51,335 nucleotides of DNA from Hahella sp. HN01 (GTDB taxonomy: Bacteria > Pseudomonadota > Gammaproteobacteria > Pseudomonadales > Oleiphilaceae). Positions 13,986 through 22,620 of the stretch are shown in pieces. The stretch's first letter is position 1; every line of letters starts with the position of its first letter. A program made the translations under genes and the position numbers. Location of the stretch: the NCBI RefSeq assembly GCF_018986435.1, contig NZ_JAHMIN010000042.1:1-51335 (forward strand), read 5' to 3'. Below the pieces are notes generated by a model. The model did no database searches, had not been told where the DNA came from, and saw only the letters and a program-made list of their open reading frames with translations.

Positions 13986-14096
13986 GTGGATGCCTTTACT
14001 ATTGCAATGCTCAGTTTGCTCGCTTTTTTTACCATTGTGACGTTCGGGAGTTTGTATCTGTACAACAAACATCGTCAAAACCGCTCTGATCATTAA
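13986..14096 (+). CDS. Possible 36-aa single-span membrane peptide
   Basis: A GTG-initiated frame (VDAFTIAMLSLLAFFTIVTF, then GSLYLYNKH and a polar end) with AGAGG about 9 nt upstream. It has one membrane helix and a basic C-terminus. Its last 68 bp overlap, antisense, the end of the 14487 gene, so it may be spurious. Confidence 0.3.
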   Translation: MDAFTIAMLSLLAFFTIVTFGSLYLYNKHRQNRSDH

Positions 14097-14487
14097 TTAT
14101 GACTGGTATTTTTACTCTCTTAATTAGATGATCGGACATAGCGTTAATTTCCTCATCGTCTAGCTTCGGGGCAAACAGGGGCGTTCCCCAGAATTGAACC
14201 TGTGGATAGTCTGAAAGCCTAAATACTCCATGCGGCCATCGGTCCTCGTCACCCAACCACCGGCGTAAAGTCAGATCTATACCCCATCCATTCTTTAGCT
14301 CTATCCAGCAATGCGGATTGATTTGAGTCTTGCTATGCACTGTTTCAACAAACCCTACTCTGCACTGATGTGGAATGTCTGATTTGGCTAGAATGTGGCT
14401 GATCACGTAAGTCATCACATCACAACCGGCTTTTGAATCCTCCAGATTTAGCAAAGCCAGTTCCAGTTCTTCATGCCACAGACTCAT
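14029..14487 (-). CDS. Transglutaminase-like (papain-fold) protein, 152 aa
   Basis: A C22-H59-D71 arrangement is visible: SKAGCDVMTYVI, then NPHCWIELKNGWGIDLTLRRW. The HxWxE...D pattern is that of transglutaminase-like cysteine enzymes, used as peptidases, cross-linking enzymes or peptidoglycan-linked factors. There is no signal peptide. Its ATG overlaps the stop of the lipoprotein gene in an ATGA, so the two are translationally coupled. It sits just upstream of traH on the opposite strand. The enzyme class is inferred from the triad alone. Confidence 0.5.
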   Translation of the reverse strand: MSLWHEELELALLNLEDSKAGCDVMTYVISHILAKSDIPHQCRVGFVETVHSKTQINPHCWIELKNGWGIDLTLRRWLGDEDRWPHGVFRLSDYPQVQFWGTPLFAPKLDDEEINAMSDHLIKRVKIPVIINDQSGFDDVCCTDTNSRTSQW

Positions 14488-15341
14488 TGTGCCTTCCTAA
14501 ATAGCAATTGCTGACCTTTTTCATAGATAACTGGATATGGTAAAGCTTTGCCATCCTGGAACACACTATTGGGCGGGAAATACATAACTGCCCACTCCGG
14601 CAGCGCTCGGCTCGTACTTTTGTAAAAATCGTCCATTGGAAATGATTTCACGTCGCTGACCTGGGAGAAAATCAATCGAGAATATTTGGTCGTGTTATTA
14701 GCGGCCAGATTAAAGCTATCAATATTACCACTGCCCACAAAGGCTGGTGTTTTCCAAGGATTAGGCATTGTAACGTTGTATGCAATTACGCAGTTTGAGC
14801 CATCACAGCCAAATTGTGGAGCCGTTACTGCCCACATAATTAAGGGATTTCCATCAATCTTAGGCGCTGTACTTTCCACTATTTTAGTCAAATCCAGGTT
14901 CATAGATTTCGCGGCTACCGCAACGGCATTATCAATTAGGTTTATGTAGTTGCTATAAGCATCTTCTGAGGATTTAGCCATTGATGCAGGCATCCATGCC
15001 ATCAAACTTGGCCTAGCGGATGGGTTATCCGGTGATGTAAGAATGCTTGCAGTGTTAAACATGAGAGTTTGCTGACCGTTCAATCCTCTTAATGGAGCAT
15101 CAAGCGATGAGGCCAGGCTTGTGACATTTAGCGCTTTCATCAATAGAGACTGTTTGTATGAGTTCCGCCCATCTTCTGAGTCTTTCAGATCTTGGTCATA
15201 AATACCCCCAGCTCTTGCCAAGTTTAGCGCTCTGGACATCTCTGGATTATAGGATTTTGGGGTTGTAGCACAGCCTGCGAGCATAATGGCGGCGAACAAG
15301 GCTGTAGCTGAACTTACGGAAGTTGACATATTCATTTTCAT
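14484..15341 (-). CDS. Predicted outer-membrane lipoprotein, 285 aa
   Basis: The N-terminus has a lipoprotein signal peptide with lipobox LAGC (Cys 24), following AGGAG 7 nt before the ATG. The mature part is soluble with a possible disulfide (FGCDGSNCVIAY) and ends near YPVIYEKGQQLLFRKAQ. I do not recognise the family. It is divergent from traH across about 240 bp of regulatory DNA and coupled to the transglutaminase-like gene. A role in envelope changes for transfer or exclusion is possible but unproven. Confidence 0.7.
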   Translation of the reverse strand: MKMNMSTSVSSATALFAAIMLAGCATTPKSYNPEMSRALNLARAGGIYDQDLKDSEDGRNSYKQSLLMKALNVTSLASSLDAPLRGLNGQQTLMFNTASILTSPDNPSARPSLMAWMPASMAKSSEDAYSNYINLIDNAVAVAAKSMNLDLTKIVESTAPKIDGNPLIMWAVTAPQFGCDGSNCVIAYNVTMPNPWKTPAFVGSGNIDSFNLAANNTTKYSRLIFSQVSDVKSFPMDDFYKSTSRALPEWAVMYFPPNSVFQDGKALPYPVIYEKGQQLLFRKAQ

Positions 15342-15467
15342 TTAAAGCTCCTCTTTTAGAAATAGAGTGCCATTGGTTTGTGAAAATGCAACAAGGGTTA
15401 AGTAAAACTTTTTAAAAATCATAAGTTTGTACGGACGTGACAAAGTTACCGACATTATTCAATGATT

Positions 15468-15487
15468 AACTTTCACATGTGAAAGTT
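15468..15487. promoter_or_regulatory. 20-bp perfect palindrome upstream of traH (copy 1)
   Basis: AACTTTCACATGTGAAAGTT, identical to the site at 25396-25415 in front of the alpA-rep unit. Perfect symmetry and placement 11 bp before activator box C suggest an operator for a dimeric repressor or second activator. It lies between divergent genes and could control both. Confidence 0.65.
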
Positions 15488-15498
15488 TTATTTGGACT

Positions 15499-15521
15499 GC
15501 CCAAATTGGACAGTTTGGGAG
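15499..15521 (+). promoter_or_regulatory. SgaCD/AcaCD-type activator box C (traHG promoter)
   Basis: GCCCAAATTGGACAGTTTGG followed by GAG. Its left half matches the other boxes; the right half is weaker (GGACAG instead of GGGCAG). It lies 64 bp before the traH start. In SGI1 the traHG unit is driven by such a box. Confidence 0.55.
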
Positions 15522-15584
15522 TTCGGTTTGTACTCATTTGCTCGGTAGGCTTTCGGGTGACACGAAACCTATTGGAGCAACAGT

Positions 15585-17009
15585 ATGAGAGTCTCTCCCC
15601 CTTACATTAGAACACTATCTGCCTCTTGTTTAATCATCTTCTCTGTCGTCGCCACTCATGCCTCGGCTGAAGGGCTTCAGTCCGAGATGGATAGACTATT
15701 CAACGAAATGAGTAATACAACCAGACCGGGTATTCATGAGACACAACGCCGTGGAGTTATTGCGGGTGGGCGTGTGACCACCAAAGCGCGTATTTTTGAT
15801 GAAAACCTAGTTAGCTTTGTCCCTCCATCCTGGAAAGCTGGGTGTGGTGGCGTTGATCTATTCGGTGGTTCTTTATCGTTTGTGAATGCAGATCAGATTG
15901 TTCAACTGATGCGAGCTGTGGCAGCAAATGCAAAGGGCTATGCTTTTCAACTAGCTCTGGATAATGTTTTTCCTGATGGTGCAAAATGGATAGAAAACTT
16001 TCAGAAGAAAGTTCAGGCTTTGAACCAGCATTTAGGCAATTCTTGTCAGTTAGCTCAGGGTATTGTTAACGATTCACTAAGTGCTTTTGACACGAAACTA
16101 AAGAACGATACTCGTACAAAAGCATCGACCAAAGGTTTATTTGAAGACATGTTTTCTGCAACGCAGGAAACGGATGGACAAACGGCAATCAAGACGCTGA
16201 AAGACAACTCGCCACAGGCCTACCAAGAGATGATAGGTAATATTGTCTGGAAGCAACTCAAAAAGAATAGTGTAAGTTCATGGTTCCAGTACGGGGATAA
16301 CAGCCTGCTTGAAGCCATGATGTCTATAACTGGTGCCGTTGTCATTGGTGATTTAATTAATGATCCAAATCTTGCTGGAGAAAACAACAGTACTAATCCC
16401 ATCGTCACCTTACCAGGGAATCGAATTACCCTTGGAGATCTCATTTCAGGTGGCTCTGTTAAAGTTTATTCATGTGACAGTGATACGGTTAACTGTATTT
16501 CTGCTGGTTCTGAGCTGAAGAGTGTTCAGCTCAGGGGGATTGGCAATCAAATGTCAGATTTACTTCTTGGTTCTGATTCTTCACCTGGATTGATTTATAA
16601 ATATGCAAACAATGTTGGGGCTTTAAGTTCTGCCGAGATAGCTTTTGTATCAAATCTCCCCAGTAGCTTTGGCTCACTTTTCCGAAATCTTGCTGCTGTT
16701 TCCAGTGATACAGCAGAGCAGTTTGCTCAGCAAGCACAGACCATCATAGCGCTAGATATAACCTACAGGTTTATTGAGGAGATATACCGGGCAACAACTA
16801 TTGCGTTAGCTAACAGTGATAATGCCTATCAACAAAAAGCTGTTGATGTACTTGATGCTTCTCGGGCTGTTGTCAGACAAGAGTATGACCAATTAATTGT
16901 GAGACACGGGAAGCTAAGTGATCTGATGGGGTATTACAACAGCTTACTTGATGTCACAAAGAAGCAGCGGCTTTTACTTGCGGCACAAGCATCAGGGAAA
17001 AAGGAGTAA
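15585..17009 (+). CDS. traH: TraH-like conjugative pilus assembly protein
   Basis: 474 residues with a cleavable signal peptide (hydrophobic residues 10-26, ASAEG). F-type TraH features are present: an N-terminal GGRVTTKARIFDENLVSFVP segment, GCGGVDLFGGSLSFVN near residue 86, and helical coiled regions toward the C-terminus. TraH is a periplasmic/outer-membrane part of F-type mating systems, working with TraF and TraW. SGI1 carries its own traH that swaps into the helper IncC apparatus. The start follows GGAG by 7 nt. traG starts 3 bp downstream, so they form one operon. Confidence 0.92.
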   Translation: MRVSPPYIRTLSASCLIIFSVVATHASAEGLQSEMDRLFNEMSNTTRPGIHETQRRGVIAGGRVTTKARIFDENLVSFVPPSWKAGCGGVDLFGGSLSFVNADQIVQLMRAVAANAKGYAFQLALDNVFPDGAKWIENFQKKVQALNQHLGNSCQLAQGIVNDSLSAFDTKLKNDTRTKASTKGLFEDMFSATQETDGQTAIKTLKDNSPQAYQEMIGNIVWKQLKKNSVSSWFQYGDNSLLEAMMSITGAVVIGDLINDPNLAGENNSTNPIVTLPGNRITLGDLISGGSVKVYSCDSDTVNCISAGSELKSVQLRGIGNQMSDLLLGSDSSPGLIYKYANNVGALSSAEIAFVSNLPSSFGSLFRNLAAVSSDTAEQFAQQAQTIIALDITYRFIEEIYRATTIALANSDNAYQQKAVDVLDASRAVVRQEYDQLIVRHGKLSDLMGYYNSLLDVTKKQRLLLAAQASGKKE

Positions 17010-17012
17010 CTA

Positions 17013-20000
17013 ATGGATTTTAGTATTTATTCCGTCGGTGATGCCGCATTTCTAGAGCAAATAATGATTGCTGTGGCGATGGCTACAGGCACCGGTGATT
17101 TTGAACGCATGGTAAGTATTGGCCTTTTAATTGGCGCTCTTATCATCTCATTTCAGTCGTTATTCCAGGGAGCTAAATCCTGGGATTTACATCAAGTTTT
17201 TGCTTGTTGGCTCGTGTATGCAATTTCCTTTGGAGCCGGCGTTACGGTAACTATTGAGGACGCGTACAACGGACAAGTGCGAGTAGTGGATAACGTACCT
17301 GTTGGTCCAGCCGCCGCTGGTTCTATAATCTCAAGCGTTGGATTTGGTCTCACAAAACTCTTTGAGGTTGCATATAGCCCTGTCGCGAGTGTGACTGAAT
17401 CAAAGTTCATGGATTCTTTAGAGTTATTATCAAAGCTCAGAAATCACGAAATGGAGTCAGCACTATGGACTGCCTGGAATGATTCCCTAGGAGGCGGTGC
17501 TGTTGATATGAAGAAAAGCCTGACTAACTACATATCGGAATGCACAGCAATTAAATTTTCATTAGGTGAGTCAAATGAGGATCAAATCAACACAGAGAAT
17601 TGGCGTACAGCTCTCAGATTTGATTCACAAATATATGGGACCCGATTGTTCCTGTCTCCATCTGGCCCGACAGATCCCAGTTGTACAGATGGCTGGATTC
17701 AGTTGAGCCAATCCTTTGAAACTGCGTTCAATTCTGGCCTTTCGCAACAAGCTCTTGGCTATTTGCTGTCTACCACTGATGCTTTGAATGCTACATCTGA
17801 CGCTTTGTATCGCCTGCAGGTTACGAATGTGGCCGCAGGTGATTTTATAAAAGCCAATTTTCTGCAACCTATCGTACAGCGTGGCTTTGCTCAGTACTAC
17901 AGTGATATGAATGATCCGTACGCACAAATCATGCTCACTCAAGCTGAGTCTCAGCGAAATACGCAATATGCAGCCGAACAGTCTTTGTTTGTAAAATCGA
18001 TTCAACCTCTTATGACCTTGGTAGAGGGGTTTGCCTATGCGATTACGCCCATAGCCGCATTTGTGATGGTGCTTGGTTCTAAAGGTTTGCTATTGGTTGG
18101 TAAGTATCTTCAAATGCTTATATGGGTACAACTTTGGTTGCCAATTATGTCGGTAATCAATCTATTCATTTACATAATGGGGCAGCAGGCGCTCGCAAAA
18201 TATACCACAGGGAACTTATCCTCATTTGAAGGTGTTGCATATGCTGGGGCCGAAATTGAGCGTTGGATAGGGATAGGTGGAATGATGGCCGCAGCAACGC
18301 CAGTCTTATCGTTGATGTTAGTAACTGGCTCGGTATATGCCTTCAATAGTATCGCGCAACGAGTGGGGGCGAGTGATACAGTCAATGAAAAACTAATGTC
18401 TCCAGACTTAGTGGACCGTGGTTCTGTTTTGAGTCAACAACCACAATTTAATCAATCCAGAATTGCTGGAACAATGACCTCTGGAGGTGAGTCATTAGTT
18501 GATAGTATTAACTTAGGAAGTACCGTAAGTAATGCCCTTAGCAGTAGTTCTGCTGCTACTGCACAGGCTCAGAAAGGCTTCGCTAGCCAATTAAGTAATA
18601 GTGTGTTTTCTGGACATGGTTCAGAACAGACTTATTCACAACTACAATCATTAGGACAAACGTTGAGAGCGTCTGATTCAACTCAGGCTAAAAGTATTTT
18701 GTCCGCGGCGCAGAACTACGTTACTGATCGTGGGATAAATGCTTCTCACACGGATGCTGTGGCAGGAGCTATTGCTATGCGTGCTAGCGCTGGAGTGGAT
18801 GCCGGAAAACTTGCTGCTGCTTTTACAGGACCGGTTGGTGCCGCTGTAAATGCCGCTAATCCGGTATCTATGAACGGTAGTTTAGATGTATCTGCGCAAT
18901 CGCAGAGTCAGGATAGTAGACAGCAACTTAGTTCTGATATTGACTCTTTATCTCGCGGACTCGGTTTTACAAAAGATGACAGTTCAGCATTAACGAGTGA
19001 TTTGGCACGGCAAGTGTCTACTGATAAAGGTCAACGTTTTACCCAGAGCTTAGGTGAAGAGCAGAGAAAGCAGCTCATGCAATCCAGTTCTGATCTTTTG
19101 TCTTCGCAACAAACCTACCAAGAGTTATCTCAGGCTCAGCAAACTATCGGGACTACTAGCAACAATAATATTAGCGCGTTAGCTGACAAAGTTCTGAACA
19201 ACTGGTCAGCCGGTAAGTCATTGTCAGATGGTGTTAGACAGTCATCGCCAGAGACAAGAGATTTTGCGCAAAGAAAAGCCCAGCATTACCAAGATTTAGG
19301 TATTGATTCCCAGAGGGCAATAGTTGGAGGGCAGTTGTTTGCTATGCTCAATTCCAACTCTCCATCTGAACAAGCAATTGCAGCCAGTGCAATAGCAAAG
19401 GCCACTGGTGGCAACAGTGGTATTGACTTTAATCAACCAGGTCAAAGTGCAATGTTGGTAAAGGATGCTCCGCGCTATGTCTCGCCGGTTGAAAATTCGA
19501 GCGCACTTTCGGCACCGGAAAGAATGAGCAATGAACAAAAGCTTTTAGCTGAATCAGGCAGTATTGGATCTGAAAATTCTGTTCGTGACGCTCATGAAAA
19601 GGGTATCCAACAACTTGAGCAGAGTTATGGGACAAGCAGAAATGAATATCTTAATGACCGCTTGCCTGCGTTAAGAGCACAGATCATGGCATCCGATTTG
19701 GCCCCGTCAACATCCAGTGCTTTGTTTGCAGGTGCTGAGGGCGCAGGTCGTTTTGTACAGCAAGTTGTGGGTGGCGCAGGAGCCGCCAAAGAAGGGTTCG
19801 CAGAGAGTTTTGGGCAATCGATGTCTAAGTTAGCCCAGATGACTCCGGAACAACGAGATCAGTTTATTGAGGACACAAAGAAAGGGGACGATTACGTCAA
19901 GCAAGAGTATGGTCTTGGAGGCTTCCTGGCTGTAGGTGCTGCAAATCTGGGTAGGGACATCATTGGTGTGGGGATCAGTGGATTTGAAGCCGGTAAAGAA

Positions 20001-20417
20001 TGGTTAACCGGTAAGTCAGATCTTTCAGAGGCAGCACAGGGAATGTCTGTTAGAGAAAGAGGGATGTTTTTTGCTTCTGCATTAGCAAGTGCAAGCGAGG
20101 CTGGAGCTGGAAAGGCGGCTGAGTTTGTTCAGCAATATGGTGACGAATTCAGGCAGATAGCAATGGATACTGCAAGATATGATTATGGTTTGAATAGTCA
20201 GGCAGGAGCAGAATTGTTTGCTGCATCGTTGATGGGCGGCGATTCATCGCGCTCTGGAGAACTAAGAGAAAATCTCAGAGAAGAGGTTGGTGATAACGTA
20301 TTGGCAGATAAAATGGCTGCGATTATTGAAAGTTCTGCGGGGGCAGGTAAAGACCAAGCGGGCGGATATTTAGCGCCTGTATCAAGGTATTTGTCCGTAG
20401 CCAAAGGAGGCCGTTAA
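17013..20417 (+). CDS. traG: TraG-like mating-pair stabilization / entry protein
   Basis: 1134 residues. The N-terminal TraG_N-type part has several membrane helices (residues about 30-80, 330-400 and 410-450, for example YAITPIAAFVMVLGSKGLLL and LQMLIWVQLWLPIMSVINLF). A long periplasmic serine/glutamine-rich region of about 650 residues follows. F-type TraG works in pilus assembly and mating-pair stabilization and its C-terminal part is the target of entry exclusion. In SGI1 the island TraG lets the element escape exclusion by the helper; the same role is likely here. It follows traH by 3 bp with AGGAG, and its stop overlaps the next small gene. Confidence 0.92.
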   Translation: MDFSIYSVGDAAFLEQIMIAVAMATGTGDFERMVSIGLLIGALIISFQSLFQGAKSWDLHQVFACWLVYAISFGAGVTVTIEDAYNGQVRVVDNVPVGPAAAGSIISSVGFGLTKLFEVAYSPVASVTESKFMDSLELLSKLRNHEMESALWTAWNDSLGGGAVDMKKSLTNYISECTAIKFSLGESNEDQINTENWRTALRFDSQIYGTRLFLSPSGPTDPSCTDGWIQLSQSFETAFNSGLSQQALGYLLSTTDALNATSDALYRLQVTNVAAGDFIKANFLQPIVQRGFAQYYSDMNDPYAQIMLTQAESQRNTQYAAEQSLFVKSIQPLMTLVEGFAYAITPIAAFVMVLGSKGLLLVGKYLQMLIWVQLWLPIMSVINLFIYIMGQQALAKYTTGNLSSFEGVAYAGAEIERWIGIGGMMAAATPVLSLMLVTGSVYAFNSIAQRVGASDTVNEKLMSPDLVDRGSVLSQQPQFNQSRIAGTMTSGGESLVDSINLGSTVSNALSSSSAATAQAQKGFASQLSNSVFSGHGSEQTYSQLQSLGQTLRASDSTQAKSILSAAQNYVTDRGINASHTDAVAGAIAMRASAGVDAGKLAAAFTGPVGAAVNAANPVSMNGSLDVSAQSQSQDSRQQLSSDIDSLSRGLGFTKDDSSALTSDLARQVSTDKGQRFTQSLGEEQRKQLMQSSSDLLSSQQTYQELSQAQQTIGTTSNNNISALADKVLNNWSAGKSLSDGVRQSSPETRDFAQRKAQHYQDLGIDSQRAIVGGQLFAMLNSNSPSEQAIAASAIAKATGGNSGIDFNQPGQSAMLVKDAPRYVSPVENSSALSAPERMSNEQKLLAESGSIGSENSVRDAHEKGIQQLEQSYGTSRNEYLNDRLPALRAQIMASDLAPSTSSALFAGAEGAGRFVQQVVGGAGAAKEGFAESFGQSMSKLAQMTPEQRDQFIEDTKKGDDYVKQEYGLGGFLAVGAANLGRDIIGVGISGFEAGKEWLTGKSDLSEAAQGMSVRERGMFFASALASASEAGAGKAAEFVQQYGDEFRQIAMDTARYDYGLNSQAGAELFAASLMGGDSSRSGELRENLREEVGDNVLADKMAAIIESSAGAGKDQAGGYLAPVSRYLSVAKGGR

Positions 20418-20671
20418 TGAGCAGACGAGCTGAATATAGACGCGCAATTAAAGAGCTTAAAGTGATGATATTACTGGGGGAAGGGAGATGGCTAAACGAA
20501 AAGCCAATCTCCTGTGGAAATAAAAAATTTATCGTCGATGGTTCGGTGTTGAACAATGTAATCAGAGAGCATCCGGAACTTAATAAACACATTTTGATAG
20601 GTTTTTTTTCGTCGCCTCAACGGTATCCGTTATTAAGATATAAAGATAGGCAGTTAACGTTAAGTCTATAA
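20417..20671 (+). CDS. Hypothetical small protein after traG, 84 aa
   Basis: The ATG overlaps the traG stop (TAATG), so it is probably translated from the same mRNA. It is basic and soluble (MSRRAEYRRAIKELKVMILL start). I do not recognise it. It ends just before a strong bidirectional terminator, so it closes the traHG operon. Confidence 0.6.
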   Translation: MSRRAEYRRAIKELKVMILLGEGRWLNEKPISCGNKKFIVDGSVLNNVIREHPELNKHILIGFFSSPQRYPLLRYKDRQLTLSL

Positions 20672-20674
20672 TTA

Positions 20675-20710
20675 ATAAAAACAAAGGCTCTCAGGAGCCT
20701 TTGTTTTTAT
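20675..20710. terminator. Bidirectional terminator between the traHG operon and the 20981 gene
   Basis: A 16-bp perfect stem, ATAAAAACAAAGGCTC (20675-20690) and its complement (20695-20710), with loop TCAG. Runs of A and T on both sides make it a good intrinsic terminator in both directions. The minus-strand gene's last codons overlap one arm. Confidence 0.9.
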
Positions 20711-20981
20711 TCAATCCATAGAAGCTTCCGGATACATCTACGTCACTTACCATTGGAGATCCTGTGGCAGGGTTGTATGTGACGTCTGCAAACAGATCTC
20801 GCCCAGATAATGTGTTCGTTTTACTCCCGGAATTACTGATTAGATAGGCTCTTCTACCAATCTTTAAAGATGCCAGCAGAGAAACTCCGACTACAAAAAA
20901 TATGAGCGACCATAGGCCAAGAAGTTTGTACGAATAGAACAAACTTACGATGAAAAACAAAGAGAATAGCGCCTTTTTCAT
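20691..20981 (-). CDS. Small membrane protein, 96 aa
   Basis: Two membrane segments in residues 3-45 (ALFSLFFIVSLFYSYKLLGL, WSLIFFVVGVSLLASL), then a polar tail. AGGAGG lies 4 nt before the ATG. It is divergent from the sgaDC-like operon across the LexA box. The position corresponds to the S008-S010 genes of SGI1; I do not know a function. Confidence 0.65.
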   Translation of the reverse strand: MKKALFSLFFIVSLFYSYKLLGLWSLIFFVVGVSLLASLKIGRRAYLISNSGSKTNTLSGRDLFADVTYNPATGSPMVSDVDVSGSFYGLNKNKGS

Positions 20982-21058
20982 TTACGCCTCCTGATTAATA
21001 TGTAACCGATTATAGATTATCGTTCAGAAATGCAAATCTTCATAGCACCATAAAATGA

Positions 21059-21078
21059 TACTGTAAAAAAACACAGTA
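21059..21078. promoter_or_regulatory. LexA (SOS) box
   Basis: TACTGTAAAAAAACACAGTA fits the gammaproteobacterial LexA consensus TACTGT-N8-ACAGTA with both arms perfect and an A-rich centre. It lies 109 bp before the first gene of the sgaDC-like operon and just upstream of a promoter-like pair (TTGCAT 21086-21091, N16, TATTTA 21108-21113). It is also 77 bp before the divergent small gene. SOS control of the activator operon is a direct prediction. Confidence 0.8.
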
Positions 21079-21167
21079 TTTGGCGTTGCATTATCAAAAA
21101 GTCATGGTATTTATGATTGATGACAAAGTTAATCAGTGAATAAATCAGGTGTGTTATGGAGAAAGAT

Positions 21168-21377
21168 ATGAAGCATTTAGATCGTGAAACTGAAAAGCGA
21201 TTAAACACAGTCGTTAAGGCAATCGGAACATTGTTTATTCTAAGCTTTCTTGCTCACTTGGTTATCTCGTCGTGGAGAGATGACCAATATGGATTTACCT
21301 TACTAGCGTTGATTGCAGGGAGCGCGTTAGTTTCAATCAATCTGGGCCGCAGAAAAAAAGGTAAGGAGGACTACTGA
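21168..21377 (+). CDS. Small membrane protein leading the sgaDC-like operon, 69 aa
   Basis: The start at 21168 (MKHLDRETEKRL) has GGAG 6 nt upstream; an in-frame ATG at 21156 lacks a site. Two hydrophobic segments (AIGTLFILSFLAHLVIS and GFTLLALIAGSALVSI) flank a short polar loop, and the end is basic. Its stop overlaps the next start (TGATG), so it is translationally coupled to the FlhD-like gene. Function unknown. Confidence 0.65.
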   Translation: MKHLDRETEKRLNTVVKAIGTLFILSFLAHLVISSWRDDQYGFTLLALIAGSALVSINLGRRKKGKEDY

Positions 21378-21988
21378 TGTATGCCTTAGAGCCGTTAGAA
21401 CGTGATGTTATTGGTAGCTTTGACAGGTTTGCCGTTCAATTGAGTGAAGAGAAGCCAGACCAAGATATTTATGAGTTCGATTTGACTCTGTGGACACTAC
21501 TGAAGCTTTTATCAGCCAATGCGCCATCCCAGGTTAGCAATCATTTTTCTCTTCCAGAAGATCTTGTTAATAAATTGGCGTCAACTCCTGACAGTTATCT
21601 TTCACAATTAGCGAGTGGAGTTCTTCTGAGCTTTAAACTTGAAACAGATCAAATGGAAGTGATCGATACTCTTGCCGGTAGCTACGATTCTGTCACATGC
21701 CTTAAAAATGTTGTGGACGACTTTGACGCAGCGTACTGGCTATTGCTTAATAAGTTAGCTAGTAGAAACTTGGACATGGCGATGCAAATTTTTGGTGTAT
21801 CTTCTGGTCTTGCTTCCTCAGTCGCCGCCTCCTCAAACAGCCAGTTAAGGTCGTTATCGCATAGGGTCGTTATTAGATTTTCATTGAGATTTGATATTGG
21901 CGTACTCGATCAATTCTTATCAGCAGCTCTTGCCGATACAACGCCGATTTTATTAAAAAAGATTCAGCAATCTTTGGTGTGGAGATAA
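21377..21988 (+). CDS. sgaD: FlhD-like transcriptional activator subunit with two tandem FlhD-type repeats (SgaD-like)
   Basis: 203 residues. Residues 34-99 and 116-181 align with each other without gaps over 66 positions (16 identities by hand; shared F-D, W, LL, F, L and FxL positions). The second repeat (LLLNKLASRNLDMAMQIFGV) resembles the FlhD core (LLLAQRL...A...F.LG...). In SGI1 and IncC plasmids, FlhD-like and FlhC-like proteins (SgaD/SgaC, AcaD/AcaC) form the master activator. It is followed at 3 bp by the FlhC-like gene. A fused pseudo-dimer would change the usual D4C2 assembly. I do not know whether known AcaD/SgaD proteins share this. Confidence 0.8.
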   Translation: MYALEPLERDVIGSFDRFAVQLSEEKPDQDIYEFDLTLWTLLKLLSANAPSQVSNHFSLPEDLVNKLASTPDSYLSQLASGVLLSFKLETDQMEVIDTLAGSYDSVTCLKNVVDDFDAAYWLLLNKLASRNLDMAMQIFGVSSGLASSVAASSNSQLRSLSHRVVIRFSLRFDIGVLDQFLSAALADTTPILLKKIQQSLVWR

Positions 21989-21990
21989 TC

Positions 21991-22524
21991 ATGAGTGAAT
22001 GTTTTACATCTGGTTCGTTATCTCGCTGGGTAAAAGCAAGGCACATGGCATTGGCGGGTTATATCACAAAGATAATTATCCTAGAGACTGGTTTGACTTA
22101 TAAGCAAGTTCGCAGGCTGTACGCTGAGCTTGAATATTGCGGATATGATGTGAAGGATAAGAAATCCAGGACATTCCGTGGTGGAGCGACGCTGATCCAC
22201 AGTCAGACATCTAAAATTCAAGCATCGCTTTTAATGCAGCTCTATTCAAATCTTGGAGGGGAAAAAGTTAAGCGTTCTGTAGATATTAGCGCTCTGAATA
22301 AAGCGTTTAGGATGTATCACGCTATCCGTAAAGAAGTACCAGGTATGAAAGGAGGAAAATGGGAGCCCTTCGACATTACAGATGCCTGGTGTCTTGCCTC
22401 TGAAATGCGCAATGGAGAAGCAATGATAGAGCATTGCGAGCAATGCCAATGCACTTTTTTTACGTCAATTAATCAGCGAACATGTGTTGAATGCCCATTC
22501 TGCCGGGTCTCAAAAGCTGCCTGA
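21991..22524 (+). CDS. sgaC: FlhC-like transcriptional activator subunit (SgaC-like)
   Basis: 177 residues from the ATG at 21991, which has GGAG 7 nt upstream. The N-terminal helical part (HMALAGYITKIIILETGLTY, then KQVRRLYAELEYCG) and the C-terminal zinc site, CEQC...CVECPFC (Cys 149, 152, 165, 168 and 171), match the FlhC pattern. FlhC contributes DNA recognition in the FlhDC activator family. Together with the FlhD-like protein it is expected to bind the GCCC/GGGC boxes found in front of the tra, rep, xis and small-gene units of this island. Confidence 0.85.
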   Translation: MSECFTSGSLSRWVKARHMALAGYITKIIILETGLTYKQVRRLYAELEYCGYDVKDKKSRTFRGGATLIHSQTSKIQASLLMQLYSNLGGEKVKRSVDISALNKAFRMYHAIRKEVPGMKGGKWEPFDITDAWCLASEMRNGEAMIEHCEQCQCTFFTSINQRTCVECPFCRVSKAA

Positions 22525-22538
22525 ATACATCCGCGTAT

Positions 22539-22560
22539 GCCGCAAAAGGGCAAATAGCGA
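22539..22560 (+). promoter_or_regulatory. SgaCD/AcaCD-type activator box D (traN promoter), weak
   Basis: GCCGCAAAAGGGCAAATAGC. The CAAAAGGGCA core matches box A, but the right part departs from TCCAG. It lies 61 bp before the traN start. In SGI1 traN has such a box. Confidence 0.45.
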
Positions 22561-22620
22561 TGCTAATTTTTATGAGAGAGCGACATAGCATTATCCAAAC
22601 TAAAAAGCTGGAGAAATGCT

